Positions 1 through 7,450 of a DNA stretch of 15,161 bases are shown here, piece after piece. The DNA comes from an uncultured Bacteroidales bacterium (GTDB taxonomy: Bacteria; Bacteroidota; Bacteroidia; Bacteroidales; Muribaculaceae), in contig USIN01000023.1 in the NCBI GenBank assembly GCA_900554715.1, forward strand, positions 1 to 15,161, given 5' to 3'. Below the pieces are notes generated by a model, which had not been told where the DNA came from, searched no databases, and was given only the letters and a program-made list of their open reading frames with translations. The translations under genes and the position numbers were made by a program. Numbering within the stretch: the first letter of the stretch is position 1; each line of letters begins with the position of its first letter.

Positions 1-93
1 CTGCGCCGGGGCGAGACCGCGCTCGTTCCCGCCGATGTCAAAGCTGTCACGGCGAGCGGAAACGGTAAAATCATCTCGATTTTTGTTCCCTGA
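1..93 (+). CDS. C-terminal tail of a mannose-6-phosphate isomerase-like protein (partial)
   Basis: An open frame enters from the left edge and stops with TGA at 91-93, leaving 30 residues. The tail begins LRRGETALVPADVK and ends in a short hydrophobic strand, IISIFVP. The GET-lVPA pattern followed by a terminal beta strand is typical of the C-terminal cupin of class I mannose-6-phosphate isomerase (ManA), which interconverts mannose-6-P and fructose-6-P in the cytoplasm. Only the last 30 residues are visible and no metal ligands are included, so this is a tentative family call. Another cupin protein is possible. Confidence 0.55.
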   Translation: MRRGETALVPADVKAVTASGNGKIISIFVP

Positions 94-157
94 CAGTTGC
101 CGTCGCTTTATTTTTCGCTTTATTTTGCGCCCATAAATGAAATTTTTCGGCGTTTTG

Positions 158-189
158 TTTGGAGGTTTCAGAAATTAGCCTTACCTTTG
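158..189 (+). promoter_or_regulatory. Bacteroidetes-type promoter of tRNA-His
   Basis: TTTG at 158-161 is followed after exactly 20 nt by TACCTTTG at 182-189. This is a full match to the Bacteroidetes -33/-7 consensus (TTTG, 19-21 nt, TAnnTTTG). Transcription would start roughly 5-8 nt further on, just before the tRNA at 207. Confidence 0.8.
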
Positions 190-206
190 CAGTGCTTTTA
201 AAAAAT

Positions 207-281
<75 letters not shown>

Positions 282-303
282 CTTGAAAATACCAATCATT
301 ATC

Positions 304-337
304 AGCGTCAACTCTTTAACAGCGTTGACGCTTTTTT
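304..337 (+). terminator. Rho-independent terminator after tRNA-His
   Basis: A perfect 9-bp inverted repeat, AGCGTCAAC (304-312) and GTTGACGCT (324-332), encloses an 11-nt loop and runs into a stretch of T to 337. It ends 12 nt before the ATG of the next gene, so it might also act as an attenuator for that gene. Confidence 0.8.
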
Positions 338-349
338 ATTACCGTTAAA

Positions 350-1144
350 ATGACAGATTCAGAGCTCAAAGAGTTGCTTGACTATGAGTCGCGGCGCATC
401 AATTGCATCGATTTTGTCGATGATGATCCCGTCAGGTTTCCGCGACACTTCAGTGACAAACGTGATATCGAGATTGCCGCGCTGCTCGCCTCGACGATAG
501 CCTGGGGCAAGCGTTCGATGATATGCCGTGATGCTGAGAAAATGTTTGCGCTGATGGACTGGCAGCCATATCGGTATGTCGTCGAGCGTGGGTTTGAGGA
601 TCTGCCCGACATGAACATTCACCGCACGTTCTTCGCCGCCAACCTGCGTCACTATCTGCGTGGTCTCGCGAGAATCTATGACCGCTATGACTCGCTTGAG
701 GATTTTGCCGCCGCAGTCGGCACGGCTACGGCCGAAATGCCCGCGTGGCATCTCGTCGCTGCCGTCAACGCCGAATTCTGTGAGGCAAACGGCGGATGTG
801 GCGATTCACGCTGTCTGCCGCTGTCGCTCGACAGCACAGCTCTGAAGCGCTTCAATATGGCTCTGCGCTGGCTGGTGCGTGACGACGGCATTGTCGACCT
901 CGGCATATGGTCGGTGCTGAAACCGTCGCAGCTCTATGTCCCGCTTGACGTTCATGTCGGCAACACGTCGCGCGAGCTCGGACTTCTCACTCGCCGCGCC
1001 AATGACCGCCGTGCTGTCGTCGAGCTGACCGAAGCCTTGCGACGGTTCAATCCCGATGACCCTGTCGTCTATGACTATGCCCTCTTCGGCCTCGGCGTTT
1101 ACAATAGTTTTGACGAAGCTCTCGAAAACGCAAAAAAGAGGTAG
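350..1144 (+). CDS. TIGR02757/DUF2400 family protein, HhH-GPD-like
   Basis: The 264-aa cytoplasmic protein matches the pattern I know for TIGR02757 (DUF2400). It has an N-terminal helical block with DxPVRFPRHF (residues 26-34) and ALLASTIAWGKR (44-55). A central FFAANLRHYLRGLARIYDRY segment spans 94-113. The C-terminal signature runs from RFNMALRWLVRDDG (167-180) through PLDVHVGNTSRELGLL (198-213) to DPVVYDYALFGLGVYN (237-252). LDVHVxxxSRxLG resembles the DTHVxRvxxRLG loop that carries the catalytic Asp in HhH-GPD DNA glycosylases, so D200 may be the equivalent residue. I do not see the Lys-bearing hairpin of bifunctional glycosylases. The biochemical function is unknown. The ATG at 350 follows the tRNA-His terminator directly and no separate promoter is evident. 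The gene ends 2 bp from the oppositely oriented lipoprotein gene. Length is normal for the family. Confidence 0.85.
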   Translation: MTDSELKELLDYESRRINCIDFVDDDPVRFPRHFSDKRDIEIAALLASTIAWGKRSMICRDAEKMFALMDWQPYRYVVERGFEDLPDMNIHRTFFAANLRHYLRGLARIYDRYDSLEDFAAAVGTATAEMPAWHLVAAVNAEFCEANGGCGDSRCLPLSLDSTALKRFNMALRWLVRDDGIVDLGIWSVLKPSQLYVPLDVHVGNTSRELGLLTRRANDRRAVVELTEALRRFNPDDPVVYDYALFGLGVYNSFDEALENAKKR

Positions 1145-1146
1145 GT

Positions 1147-3315
1147 TTAATCTGCGTCGGCGAAATAATCTTCGATGAAACAAACCATTTCTGACGGGGA
1201 ATTGAAACAATCGCTCCAGACGACGTTGCCCGCGGAGTCGAACATGGTCACAATAGGTACATATCCGCTGTAAGGATATACAGGTTCACAATACTCATAA
1301 TGTTCGGGGCTATAGAGATTGGGTAACATTTCGGAGCTTCTGTAAAAAGCCGATTCCAAGTTAGAGAATGTCGGCCAACTGACTCCATGCTCTTTGTTAT
1401 ACTTTTTCGCTTCCGAGCTGCCGGCTCCCGTGAAACCGTAAATGCCGAGTCCTTTGACGGAGTATTCAGCGTATAAATCTCTAAGCCTTATAATAGTTGC
1501 TTCGGAAGCCGGACACCATGTTTCCCAAGTTATAAAGACTGTCAGTCTGTTTTGAGAAAAAATGTCTTTGGAACTATATTCATTGCGGTCGAAATCGTGT
1601 ATTGATGCGAAATATAGCGGCGGCACATCCTGTATGCCGATGTCAAGCCGGTTGCCGTGGACGATATATCCCCATGACATGTGCCATAATTCGTCATTTT
1701 CAAGCATTGGGGGTGGTATCTTGCCCTCGATGCCGCAGTCCTGCATGTCGACATGTATAAGACTTTTGCCTAAGGATTGAGGCAGTGATTTTATCGGACA
1801 ACCATACATAGATATGATTTTTAAATTTTCGCACTGCGATAACTCTTCGGATAAGTCTGAGGTGAGGGATTGGTGGATATAAAGTTTCTGTAGCTTTTTT
1901 AACCGTCCGACAGATTTAGGTATCGGTCCTTCGATTTTGGTACCGGCCCAACCCAAGAATTCCAAAGACTCAGCTTCGCCCAGTGTCTCGGGTACAGTAC
2001 CGGTTATGTTTAAAAAACCGAGCAGAACATATTTGAGTTTCTTGCATTTGAAGAGTTCGGGTGGTATTTCGCCGGTGATATTGCTGCTCTCGAGATAAAA
2101 GGTTTCGAGATCAGGACATTGATTCATGTCAGGGGGAATTGTGCCGGCCATCTCTTTGTTGCCGACAACGCGGAATACTTTCAAATTCCTTAGTTTACAA
2201 ATATTGTCCGGCAATATACCTGAAAGACCGTCAGAGGTGAATCTTAGTTCGGTAACGCGGCCTTTTTCATCGGTTTTTATGCCATACCAAGTGCCTACCG
2301 GCTTATCGCTGAGCCAATTCTCGTTGCAATTGGTGTTGTAGCTGTCATGCCAGTTGTCGCCGTTAGTCGATTTGTAGAAATTGACAAGTATCTCGCGCTC
2401 AAGAGCGAGCTGATACGCCAGATTTGTTTCCTGAATGACGGTGTATGTCAGCGAGAGTTCGCCGCCGTGAGCCGATATCGTGATTGTGGCTTGTCGCGAT
2501 TCGCCTTCATTTGGCGCAACGCTGAATGTCAGAGTTTTTTTCTGAGGTTCGCGGCTGTCATGCAGGCTTATCCAATTGCCTTCGCTCGAAATGTTCAATT
2601 CATAGTCAGTGTTTGACAGAAATTCGACAGACAGATATCCGCCTTGTTCAGAAACAGTCTTGTTGGTGTTGTCGACAATTTTTAACTGGTATTCTTCAAA
2701 ATCTATACGGCGTGTGATGATTCTCTTTTTATTTGAGATTACAACCGCCACATATTCTTTGCCTGAATTGTCAGAGGTCGAGACTTTGAGACTGCCGTGT
2801 CCGGTCTGTTTGTCGAAGTTTAGTGAGACCGAGGCGCCCGCAGTGGCGGTGGACTCTACAGTCACGTCGCCGCGGCTTTCGACGGTAAAGGCTATCTCTT
2901 TTGTCTCACCGGGCGAGATTGCGATATATTCCGATGAAAAGTTGACTCTTAAATAATCTTCATGTCTTATTTCAAATTTATCGCCGCTGCAAAGTGAGAA
3001 TACTACGCTGTAGTCATCGCTGTTTATTTCCCTGACCAGATTGTTTGACGCGCTGTAAGTGAATAGGATAATGTCATAGGTGCTGTTATCGGTCAATGTT
3101 ATTTTGTATTTATTGTCGGACTGCGATATGTCTTTTATAAACAGACCGTTTGCACCGGCATCTCTGAGTTTGTTGACTATCTCGGCTTGCTTTTCGTTGT
3201 TATATATGTCTTCATTGTCGGTGTCTTTGTTGGGTTCGCTCTCGCTGCAGCCGATAATTATCAGACACATTGATAGAAACGCATATATGAATTTACTGAA
3301 TTTCTGTTTTTTCAT
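1147..3315 (-). CDS. BACON-like / leucine-rich-repeat / thioredoxin-like lipoprotein
   Basis: The 722-aa protein has a signal peptide II: KxxK at the N-terminus, a hydrophobic stretch at 10-22, and a lipobox ending IIIGC with lipidated C23. The acidic stretch DTDNED follows, so a cell-surface or periplasmic lipoprotein is likely. Domains in order: two beta-sandwich segments (about 118-208 and 210-296), the second ending ATITISAHGGELSLTYTVIQE as in BACON domains. Then comes an LRR entry motif (FYKSTNGDNWHDS and NWLS, 313-336). About six plant-type repeats of the GxIPxxLxxLxxLxxL kind span about 355-545. A C-terminal thioredoxin/TlpA-like fold spans about 568-722, with TWETWCPAS at 596-604 and a cis-Pro candidate at YVP (685-687). 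The active site is CPAS, so the resolving cysteine is replaced by Ser604. BACON and LRR modules suggest binding of a glycan or protein. The role is otherwise unknown. Codon use looks more AT-rich than in its neighbours, perhaps reflecting transfer or family drift. Confidence 0.85.
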   Translation of the reverse strand: MKKQKFSKFIYAFLSMCLIIIGCSESEPNKDTDNEDIYNNEKQAEIVNKLRDAGANGLFIKDISQSDNKYKITLTDNSTYDIILFTYSASNNLVREINSDDYSVVFSLCSGDKFEIRHEDYLRVNFSSEYIAISPGETKEIAFTVESRGDVTVESTATAGASVSLNFDKQTGHGSLKVSTSDNSGKEYVAVVISNKKRIITRRIDFEEYQLKIVDNTNKTVSEQGGYLSVEFLSNTDYELNISSEGNWISLHDSREPQKKTLTFSVAPNEGESRQATITISAHGGELSLTYTVIQETNLAYQLALEREILVNFYKSTNGDNWHDSYNTNCNENWLSDKPVGTWYGIKTDEKGRVTELRFTSDGLSGILPDNICKLRNLKVFRVVGNKEMAGTIPPDMNQCPDLETFYLESSNITGEIPPELFKCKKLKYVLLGFLNITGTVPETLGEAESLEFLGWAGTKIEGPIPKSVGRLKKLQKLYIHQSLTSDLSEELSQCENLKIISMYGCPIKSLPQSLGKSLIHVDMQDCGIEGKIPPPMLENDELWHMSWGYIVHGNRLDIGIQDVPPLYFASIHDFDRNEYSSKDIFSQNRLTVFITWETWCPASEATIIRLRDLYAEYSVKGLGIYGFTGAGSSEAKKYNKEHGVSWPTFSNLESAFYRSSEMLPNLYSPEHYEYCEPVYPYSGYVPIVTMFDSAGNVVWSDCFNSPSEMVCFIEDYFADAD

Positions 3316-3353
3316 GGCAATATCGAGATTTAGATAGTTTTAGATATTTTATA

Positions 3354-3385
3354 CAAATGTAGTATTGTGATGCGCCGTTAGCAAA
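3354..3385 (-). promoter_or_regulatory. Promoter of the BACON-LRR-thioredoxin lipoprotein gene
   Basis: Read on the minus strand, TTTG (complement of 3382-3385) is followed after 20 nt by TACATTTG (complement of 3354-3361). This is an exact match to the Bacteroidetes -33/-7 promoter. It lies about 40 bp upstream of the ATG at 3315, giving a short leader of about 30 nt. Confidence 0.75.
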
Positions 3386-3593
3386 AAATGTATCAAATAA
3401 TTCACAATAATTAACCCATTCGTTTCCTTGTGTTAATTTGTGTAGAGGGCGTCCGGTAAAAAAGTTAAGAATTCAGTTGATTCGTCTATTTTGATAATTA
3501 ACGCGGAAGCGCTAATTTTGCGTTATCAAGCAAAGCAGGTGCTTATGGCGTCGTGTGCCTTCTTTGATAATCGTTACGGCGCTCCTGTTATTT

Positions 3594-5141
3594 ATGTTAA
3601 AGGCTTTAAGAGTAATTTTCGCTATCATCTGCCTGACGGCTGTGACACTGCTTTTTGTCGACTTCACAGGCTTTGCGGCAGGCCACTGGAGCTGGCTGGC
3701 AAAGATACAGTTTGTACCGGCGCTGCTGTCGCTCAACCTTATTGTCATTGCCGCTCTCGTCGTGCTGACACTCGTTTTCGGCAGGCTTTACTGTTCGGTG
3801 ATATGCCCCTTAGGTGTTTTCCAGGATTTCGTCAACTGGTTTCACAATCACTTCGGAGGCAAACGTGCGAAGCGCGTCAACCGCTTCCGCTATCACGCAC
3901 CATATAAAAAGCTGCGTCTGACGTTTCTGACGCTGTTTGTCGTCATGATAGCCGTCGGCATAGTCGGCCTCAGCTCGGCGGCATTTGCCGCAGCCGGCCT
4001 TATCGAGCCGTACAGCGCGTACGGCCGCATAGCCACACAGCTGTTTGCCCCGGTCTATGATGCCGGCAACAACGTGCTCGCCGACATGTCAGCAGCTTCG
4101 GACAATTATTATTTCTATCATGTGGTCCCGAGGTTTGCATGGCCGGTGTTTATCGTCGCCGCGCTGACGTTTATCGTCGTGGTAGCTTTCTCATGGACAG
4201 CAGGCCGCAATTACTGCAACATTGTATGCCCCGTGGGAACAGTCCTCGGCTATCTGTCGAAATATTCGCTGCTCAAGCCAGTCATAGACAAGAGCAAATG
4301 TAACGGCTGCCGCAAATGCGAGCGCAATTGCAAGGCTTCGTGTATCGACGGCCATAATCATACCATCGACTACACGCGCTGTGTCACATGTCTCGACTGC
4401 ATCGGCAACTGCTCGCAGCATGCCATCAGCTATCGCCCCGCAACGCGCGAAAAAGCCGCCGACGATAAGACGGAAGTCAAACGGTCGGCTCAAACCGACA
4501 CCGGGCGCCGCAGTTTCATCATCACCGGCGCCGCGCTTGCCGGTGGTCTCGCCGCCCGCGCCGCTGTCAAAGGCGACGGCGGTCTCGCACCCGTCAAAAA
4601 CAAGAAACGTCCCGATCGCGAGACGCAGGTGGTGCCTCCCGGAGCAATCTCGATATCGCACCTCAACGCCCGCTGCACTTCGTGTCAGCTGTGTATCAAC
4701 TCATGTCCCGAAGGTGTGCTGAAACCCTCGACCGACATAGAGTCTTTCATGCACCCTGTGTCGTATTATACCGACGGCTGGTGCCGTCCCGACTGCACGA
4801 CCTGCGGCGATGTCTGCCCCGCCGGCGCAATTGTCAGTCTCGACGCCGCCGAAAAGAGTTCTACTAAAATCGGTACGGCCAAGGTCAATCTTGAAACATG
4901 CATCTCGGCCTCGGCCGGACAACAGTGCGGCAACTGCGAGCGCCATTGTCCTGCCGGAGCGATAACGATGGTTCCAGTAAGCGACACGCCGGGCGCGCAT
5001 CTGAGACCAGTCGTCGACGAAGCCGCCTGTATCGGCTGCGGTGCCTGTGAATATCATTGTCCTGTCGGCACCGCCGGCATCATCCGCGCCGACCGCTCGG
5101 CCATACATGTCGAGGGCGTAGACGTTCATCGTTTAATCTGA
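3594..5141 (+). CDS. Membrane 4Fe-4S protein, NapH-like domain fused to NapG-like ferredoxin domain
   Basis: Numbered from the ATG at 3594 the protein has 515 aa. A GTG at 3555 would add 13 residues, but MLKALRVIF matches the usual family start. Hydrophobic segments lie at about 5-24, 43-63, 108-130 and 183-202. Two CxxxCP motifs, GRLYCSVICPLG (63-74) and GRNYCNIVCPVG (204-215), are the NapH/MauN/YccM hallmark. Two [4Fe-4S] motifs follow (C236xxC239xxC242xxxC246, and C263xxC266xxC269xxxC273). Next is a twin-arginine segment, GRRSFIITGAALAGGLAA (304-321), then four more cluster motifs (C361-C371, C397-C408, C436-C452, C479-C489). The last part has the spacing of NapG/MauM ferredoxins: CxxxCxxCxxxCP, then a distant Cys plus CxxCxxxCP. 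NapGH pass electrons from quinol to periplasmic partners, so a quinol-linked electron-transfer role is inferred. The reductase gene starts 7 nt after the stop, which suggests its protein is the partner. Confidence 0.85.
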   Translation: MLKALRVIFAIICLTAVTLLFVDFTGFAAGHWSWLAKIQFVPALLSLNLIVIAALVVLTLVFGRLYCSVICPLGVFQDFVNWFHNHFGGKRAKRVNRFRYHAPYKKLRLTFLTLFVVMIAVGIVGLSSAAFAAAGLIEPYSAYGRIATQLFAPVYDAGNNVLADMSAASDNYYFYHVVPRFAWPVFIVAALTFIVVVAFSWTAGRNYCNIVCPVGTVLGYLSKYSLLKPVIDKSKCNGCRKCERNCKASCIDGHNHTIDYTRCVTCLDCIGNCSQHAISYRPATREKAADDKTEVKRSAQTDTGRRSFIITGAALAGGLAARAAVKGDGGLAPVKNKKRPDRETQVVPPGAISISHLNARCTSCQLCINSCPEGVLKPSTDIESFMHPVSYYTDGWCRPDCTTCGDVCPAGAIVSLDAAEKSSTKIGTAKVNLETCISASAGQQCGNCERHCPAGAITMVPVSDTPGAHLRPVVDEAACIGCGACEYHCPVGTAGIIRADRSAIHVEGVDVHRLI

Positions 5142-5148
5142 TTCTGTC

Positions 5149-6540
5149 ATGGAAAAGAAAGACAACAACATATCGCGCCGCAGGTTTCTCAGACACCTCG
5201 GCATAGGCGCCGTCGCCGGCATCGCTACGGCCTGTGGCGGCAAAGTCGTCACCGAGTCAAACAAGAAGAAAGAGCCCGACGGCAAAATGACATACCGCGT
5301 CAACCATAACACAGGTGACAGCGTATCGGTGCTCGGCTACGGCTGCATGCGTCTGCCGACAGTCGCGGGCGCCAAGGACGACGCCGACCCCGAAATCGAT
5401 CAGGAGGCTGTCAATGCCCAGGTCGACTACGCTCTCGAACACGGCGTCAACTATTTCGACACGTCACCCGCATATTGCAAGGGCCGGTCGGAACATGTCA
5501 TGGGCATAGCGCTCGCCCGTCATCCTCGCGACAGCTATTTCATCGCCACGAAGCTTTCTAATTTCGCGCCCTCGACGTGGCCGCGCGAAGAGTCGATAGC
5601 AATGTTCGAGAACTCACTCAAAGAGCTGCAGACCGACTATATCGACTATCTGCTGCTCCACGCCGTAGGGCAGGGCAGTTTCGATGCTCTCAACAGCCGC
5701 TATATCGACAACGGCATACTCGACTATCTCAAGGAGAAGAAAGAGGCGGGGGTGATACGCAATCTCGGTTTTTCGTATCACGGCGATGTCAAGGTCTTCG
5801 ACCATCTGCTCGAAATGATGGACCGCGGCGAGGTACACTGGGACTTTGTCCAGATACAGCTCAACTATATTGACTGGAACAATGCCAAAAAAATCAACGA
5901 ACGCAACACCGACGCTTCATATCTGTATGCCGAGCTCGAGCGCCGCGACATACCCGTGGTCATAATGGAGCCTCTTCTGGGCGGCCGACTGGCATCGGTC
6001 AGCGCTCCGATAGCGGCCAAGATGAAACAGCGCCGTCCTGACGACAGCGTCGCATCGTGGGCGTTCAGGTATGCGGCCACACGACCGGGCATTCTCACGG
6101 TGTTGAGCGGCATGACCTATCTCGACCATCTTAAAGAGAATGTCGCCACCTATTCGCCGCTCGATCCGATCAGTGACGAAGAAAACGAATTCCTTGAGGT
6201 CGTGGCGCAGGAGATACTGCAGAACGACACCGTGCCGTGTACCGACTGCAAATACTGCATGCCGTGCCCCTACGGTGTCAATATCCCCGCGATTTTCGCC
6301 CATTATAATAAATGTATCAATGACGACAATGTCGCCCGTGACACCCGCGACCCTCACTATGACAAGGCGCGCCGCGCTTTCCTTGTCGGTTATGACCGCG
6401 CGGTGCCGCGTCTGCGTCAGGCTTCGCGCTGCATCGCCTGCGGCAACTGTCTGAGCGAATGTCCGCAGTCGATCAATATACCCGCGCGTCTTCACGACAT
6501 CGATAGTTATGTCGACCGCCTCAAGGCCGGAAAAGCATGA
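5149..6540 (+). CDS. Tat-exported aldo/keto reductase lipoprotein with C-terminal ferredoxin domain
   Basis: The 463-aa protein begins with a twin-arginine signal, SRRRFLRHLGIG (9-20), whose hydrophobic core ends in ATAC at C29. It looks like a Tat-dependent lipoprotein. The aldo/keto reductase barrel spans about 48-340. The catalytic tetrad is visible: D104 and Y109 in YFDTSPAY, K135 in IATKL, H171 in YLLLHAVG. The C-terminal domain carries two cluster motifs, C364xxC367xxC370xxxCP and C428xxC431xxC434xxxCP, i.e. two [4Fe-4S] clusters. This architecture is familiar from anaerobes as an Fe-S aldo/keto reductase; the substrate is unknown. The gene follows the NapHG-like gene by 7 nt and overlaps the transporter gene by 4 nt (ATGA), so it is in an operon. 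Export of a normally NADPH-dependent enzyme implies that electrons may come from the membrane Fe-S partner; this is inference. Confidence 0.9.
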   Translation: MEKKDNNISRRRFLRHLGIGAVAGIATACGGKVVTESNKKKEPDGKMTYRVNHNTGDSVSVLGYGCMRLPTVAGAKDDADPEIDQEAVNAQVDYALEHGVNYFDTSPAYCKGRSEHVMGIALARHPRDSYFIATKLSNFAPSTWPREESIAMFENSLKELQTDYIDYLLLHAVGQGSFDALNSRYIDNGILDYLKEKKEAGVIRNLGFSYHGDVKVFDHLLEMMDRGEVHWDFVQIQLNYIDWNNAKKINERNTDASYLYAELERRDIPVVIMEPLLGGRLASVSAPIAAKMKQRRPDDSVASWAFRYAATRPGILTVLSGMTYLDHLKENVATYSPLDPISDEENEFLEVVAQEILQNDTVPCTDCKYCMPCPYGVNIPAIFAHYNKCINDDNVARDTRDPHYDKARRAFLVGYDRAVPRLRQASRCIACGNCLSECPQSINIPARLHDIDSYVDRLKAGKA

Positions 6541-7058
6541 TGAACACGCGTATAAAAGGACTGCTCATAGGCACGGCGGCGGCTGCCACTTATGGTCTTA
6601 ATCCGCTTTTCGCGCTGCCTCTTTATGCCGACGGGCTTGATACATATTCGGTTCTGTTGCTGCGATATCTCGGGGCGATACCATTGCTTGCGATAATGAT
6701 AAAGGCCCGCGGACGCAGTTTTGCCATCAGACGCGACCAGATTGTTCCCGTCATCGTTCTCGGACTCATGCTCGGACTGTCGTCGCTCGGTCTGTTTCTC
6801 AGCTACCGCTATATCGACGCCGGCATAGCTTCGACGCTGCTGTTTGTCTATCCGCTGATGGTGGCGTTGATTATGGCTGCTCTCTATCACGAGAAACTGA
6901 CGATGCAGACCGTCGTCTGTCTTTTGACCGCCCTTGCGGGAATATTTATGCTCAGCCATACGGCGGCGGGGGCGGCGATTAGTGCCATCGGTGTGTTCTG
7001 GGTCGTGGTCTCGGCCTTGTCTTATGCCGTGTCAACGACATGCCGACGCTGCCGCTGA
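6537..7058 (+). CDS. EamA/DMT-family transporter, N-terminal part (frameshifted)
   Basis: 173 aa with about six hydrophobic helices, arranged like the first EamA repeat plus the first helix of the second: LLIGTAAAATYGLNPLF near the N-terminus, LGLFLSYRYIDAGIASTLLFVYP at about 83-105, and a final VFWVVVSALSYAV at about 153-165. EamA proteins are 10-helix drug/metabolite transporters of about 300 aa. After SALSYAV the frame runs into an unrelated STTCRRCR tail and stops at 7058. The rest of the protein continues in another frame from about 7031. The start overlaps the reductase stop as ATGA, so the two genes are translationally coupled. No substrate can be assigned. This is probably one broken gene rather than a half-size transporter. 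Confidence 0.8.
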   Translation: MMNTRIKGLLIGTAAAATYGLNPLFALPLYADGLDTYSVLLLRYLGAIPLLAIMIKARGRSFAIRRDQIVPVIVLGLMLGLSSLGLFLSYRYIDAGIASTLLFVYPLMVALIMAALYHEKLTMQTVVCLLTALAGIFMLSHTAAGAAISAIGVFWVVVSALSYAVSTTCRRCR

Positions 7059-7444
7059 CCTTCTGGCTTCTTATTTTCGGCTCGGTCATTTTCATCGGCG
7101 GTGTGGCCGTGAAAGGAGAGCTTATACTTCCCTCGCGTCCTTTGCTTTGGCTCAATACCTTCGCTCTTGCGCTGCTGCCGACGGTAGTCAGTCTGTCGCT
7201 GACGACTGTGGCAATCCACATGATAGGTCCGACGCCGACAGCGATACTCGGCGTTTTCGAGCCGGTGACGGCAGTGGTCGTCGGTGTGGCCGTTTTTGGA
7301 GAAGTGCTTGGCGCACGGCAGATTGTCGGGCTGATTCTTATACTCGGGGCGGTCACAATGGTCGTCTCGGGAGGGAATCTTGCCGCACAGATTGTTAGAA
7401 TAAAAAAGATGTTCCCGCCGCTTCGCGGCCGCAGGAAAAAATAA
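7040..7444 (+). CDS. EamA/DMT-family transporter, C-terminal part (frameshifted)
   Basis: 134 aa holding the last four helices of an EamA transporter: LTFWLLIFGSVIFIGGVAV (7-25), a helix at about 35-60, PTAILGVFEPVTAVVVGVAVFGE (65-87) and QIVGLILILGAVTMVVSGG (about 93-111). It ends in a basic tail, RGRRKK. The ILGVFEPVTAV-GvavFGE pattern is the usual end of the second EamA repeat. The codons VND just before ATG 7040 (7031-7039) are in this frame and fit the helix 6-7 loop of the family, so homology starts before the ATG. Compared with intact relatives, several residues of the helix 6-7 loop seem to be missing at the junction. The ATG could allow separate translation through its 19-nt overlap with the first part. 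ligA follows after 6 nt. Confidence 0.75.
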   Translation: MPTLPLTFWLLIFGSVIFIGGVAVKGELILPSRPLLWLNTFALALLPTVVSLSLTTVAIHMIGPTPTAILGVFEPVTAVVVGVAVFGEVLGARQIVGLILILGAVTMVVSGGNLAAQIVRIKKMFPPLRGRRKK

Positions 7445-7450
7445 GAGATT

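Noticed and set aside
3433..3440. TTAATTTG as a -7 element for the plus-strand Fe-S operon
   Set aside because: The second base deviates from TAnnTTTG and no TTTG is found at the right spacing. It also lies about 150 bp from the start.
3555..3593. GTG start at 3555 for the NapHG-like protein
   Set aside because: The in-frame ATG at 3594 gives MLKALRVIF, which fits the usual family N-terminus, and ATG is preferred. The longer form cannot be fully excluded.
4191..4661. Long minus-strand open frame opposite the Fe-S protein gene
   Set aside because: It is a shadow of a GC-rich gene with strong family motifs on the plus strand; its translation shows no recognisable pattern.
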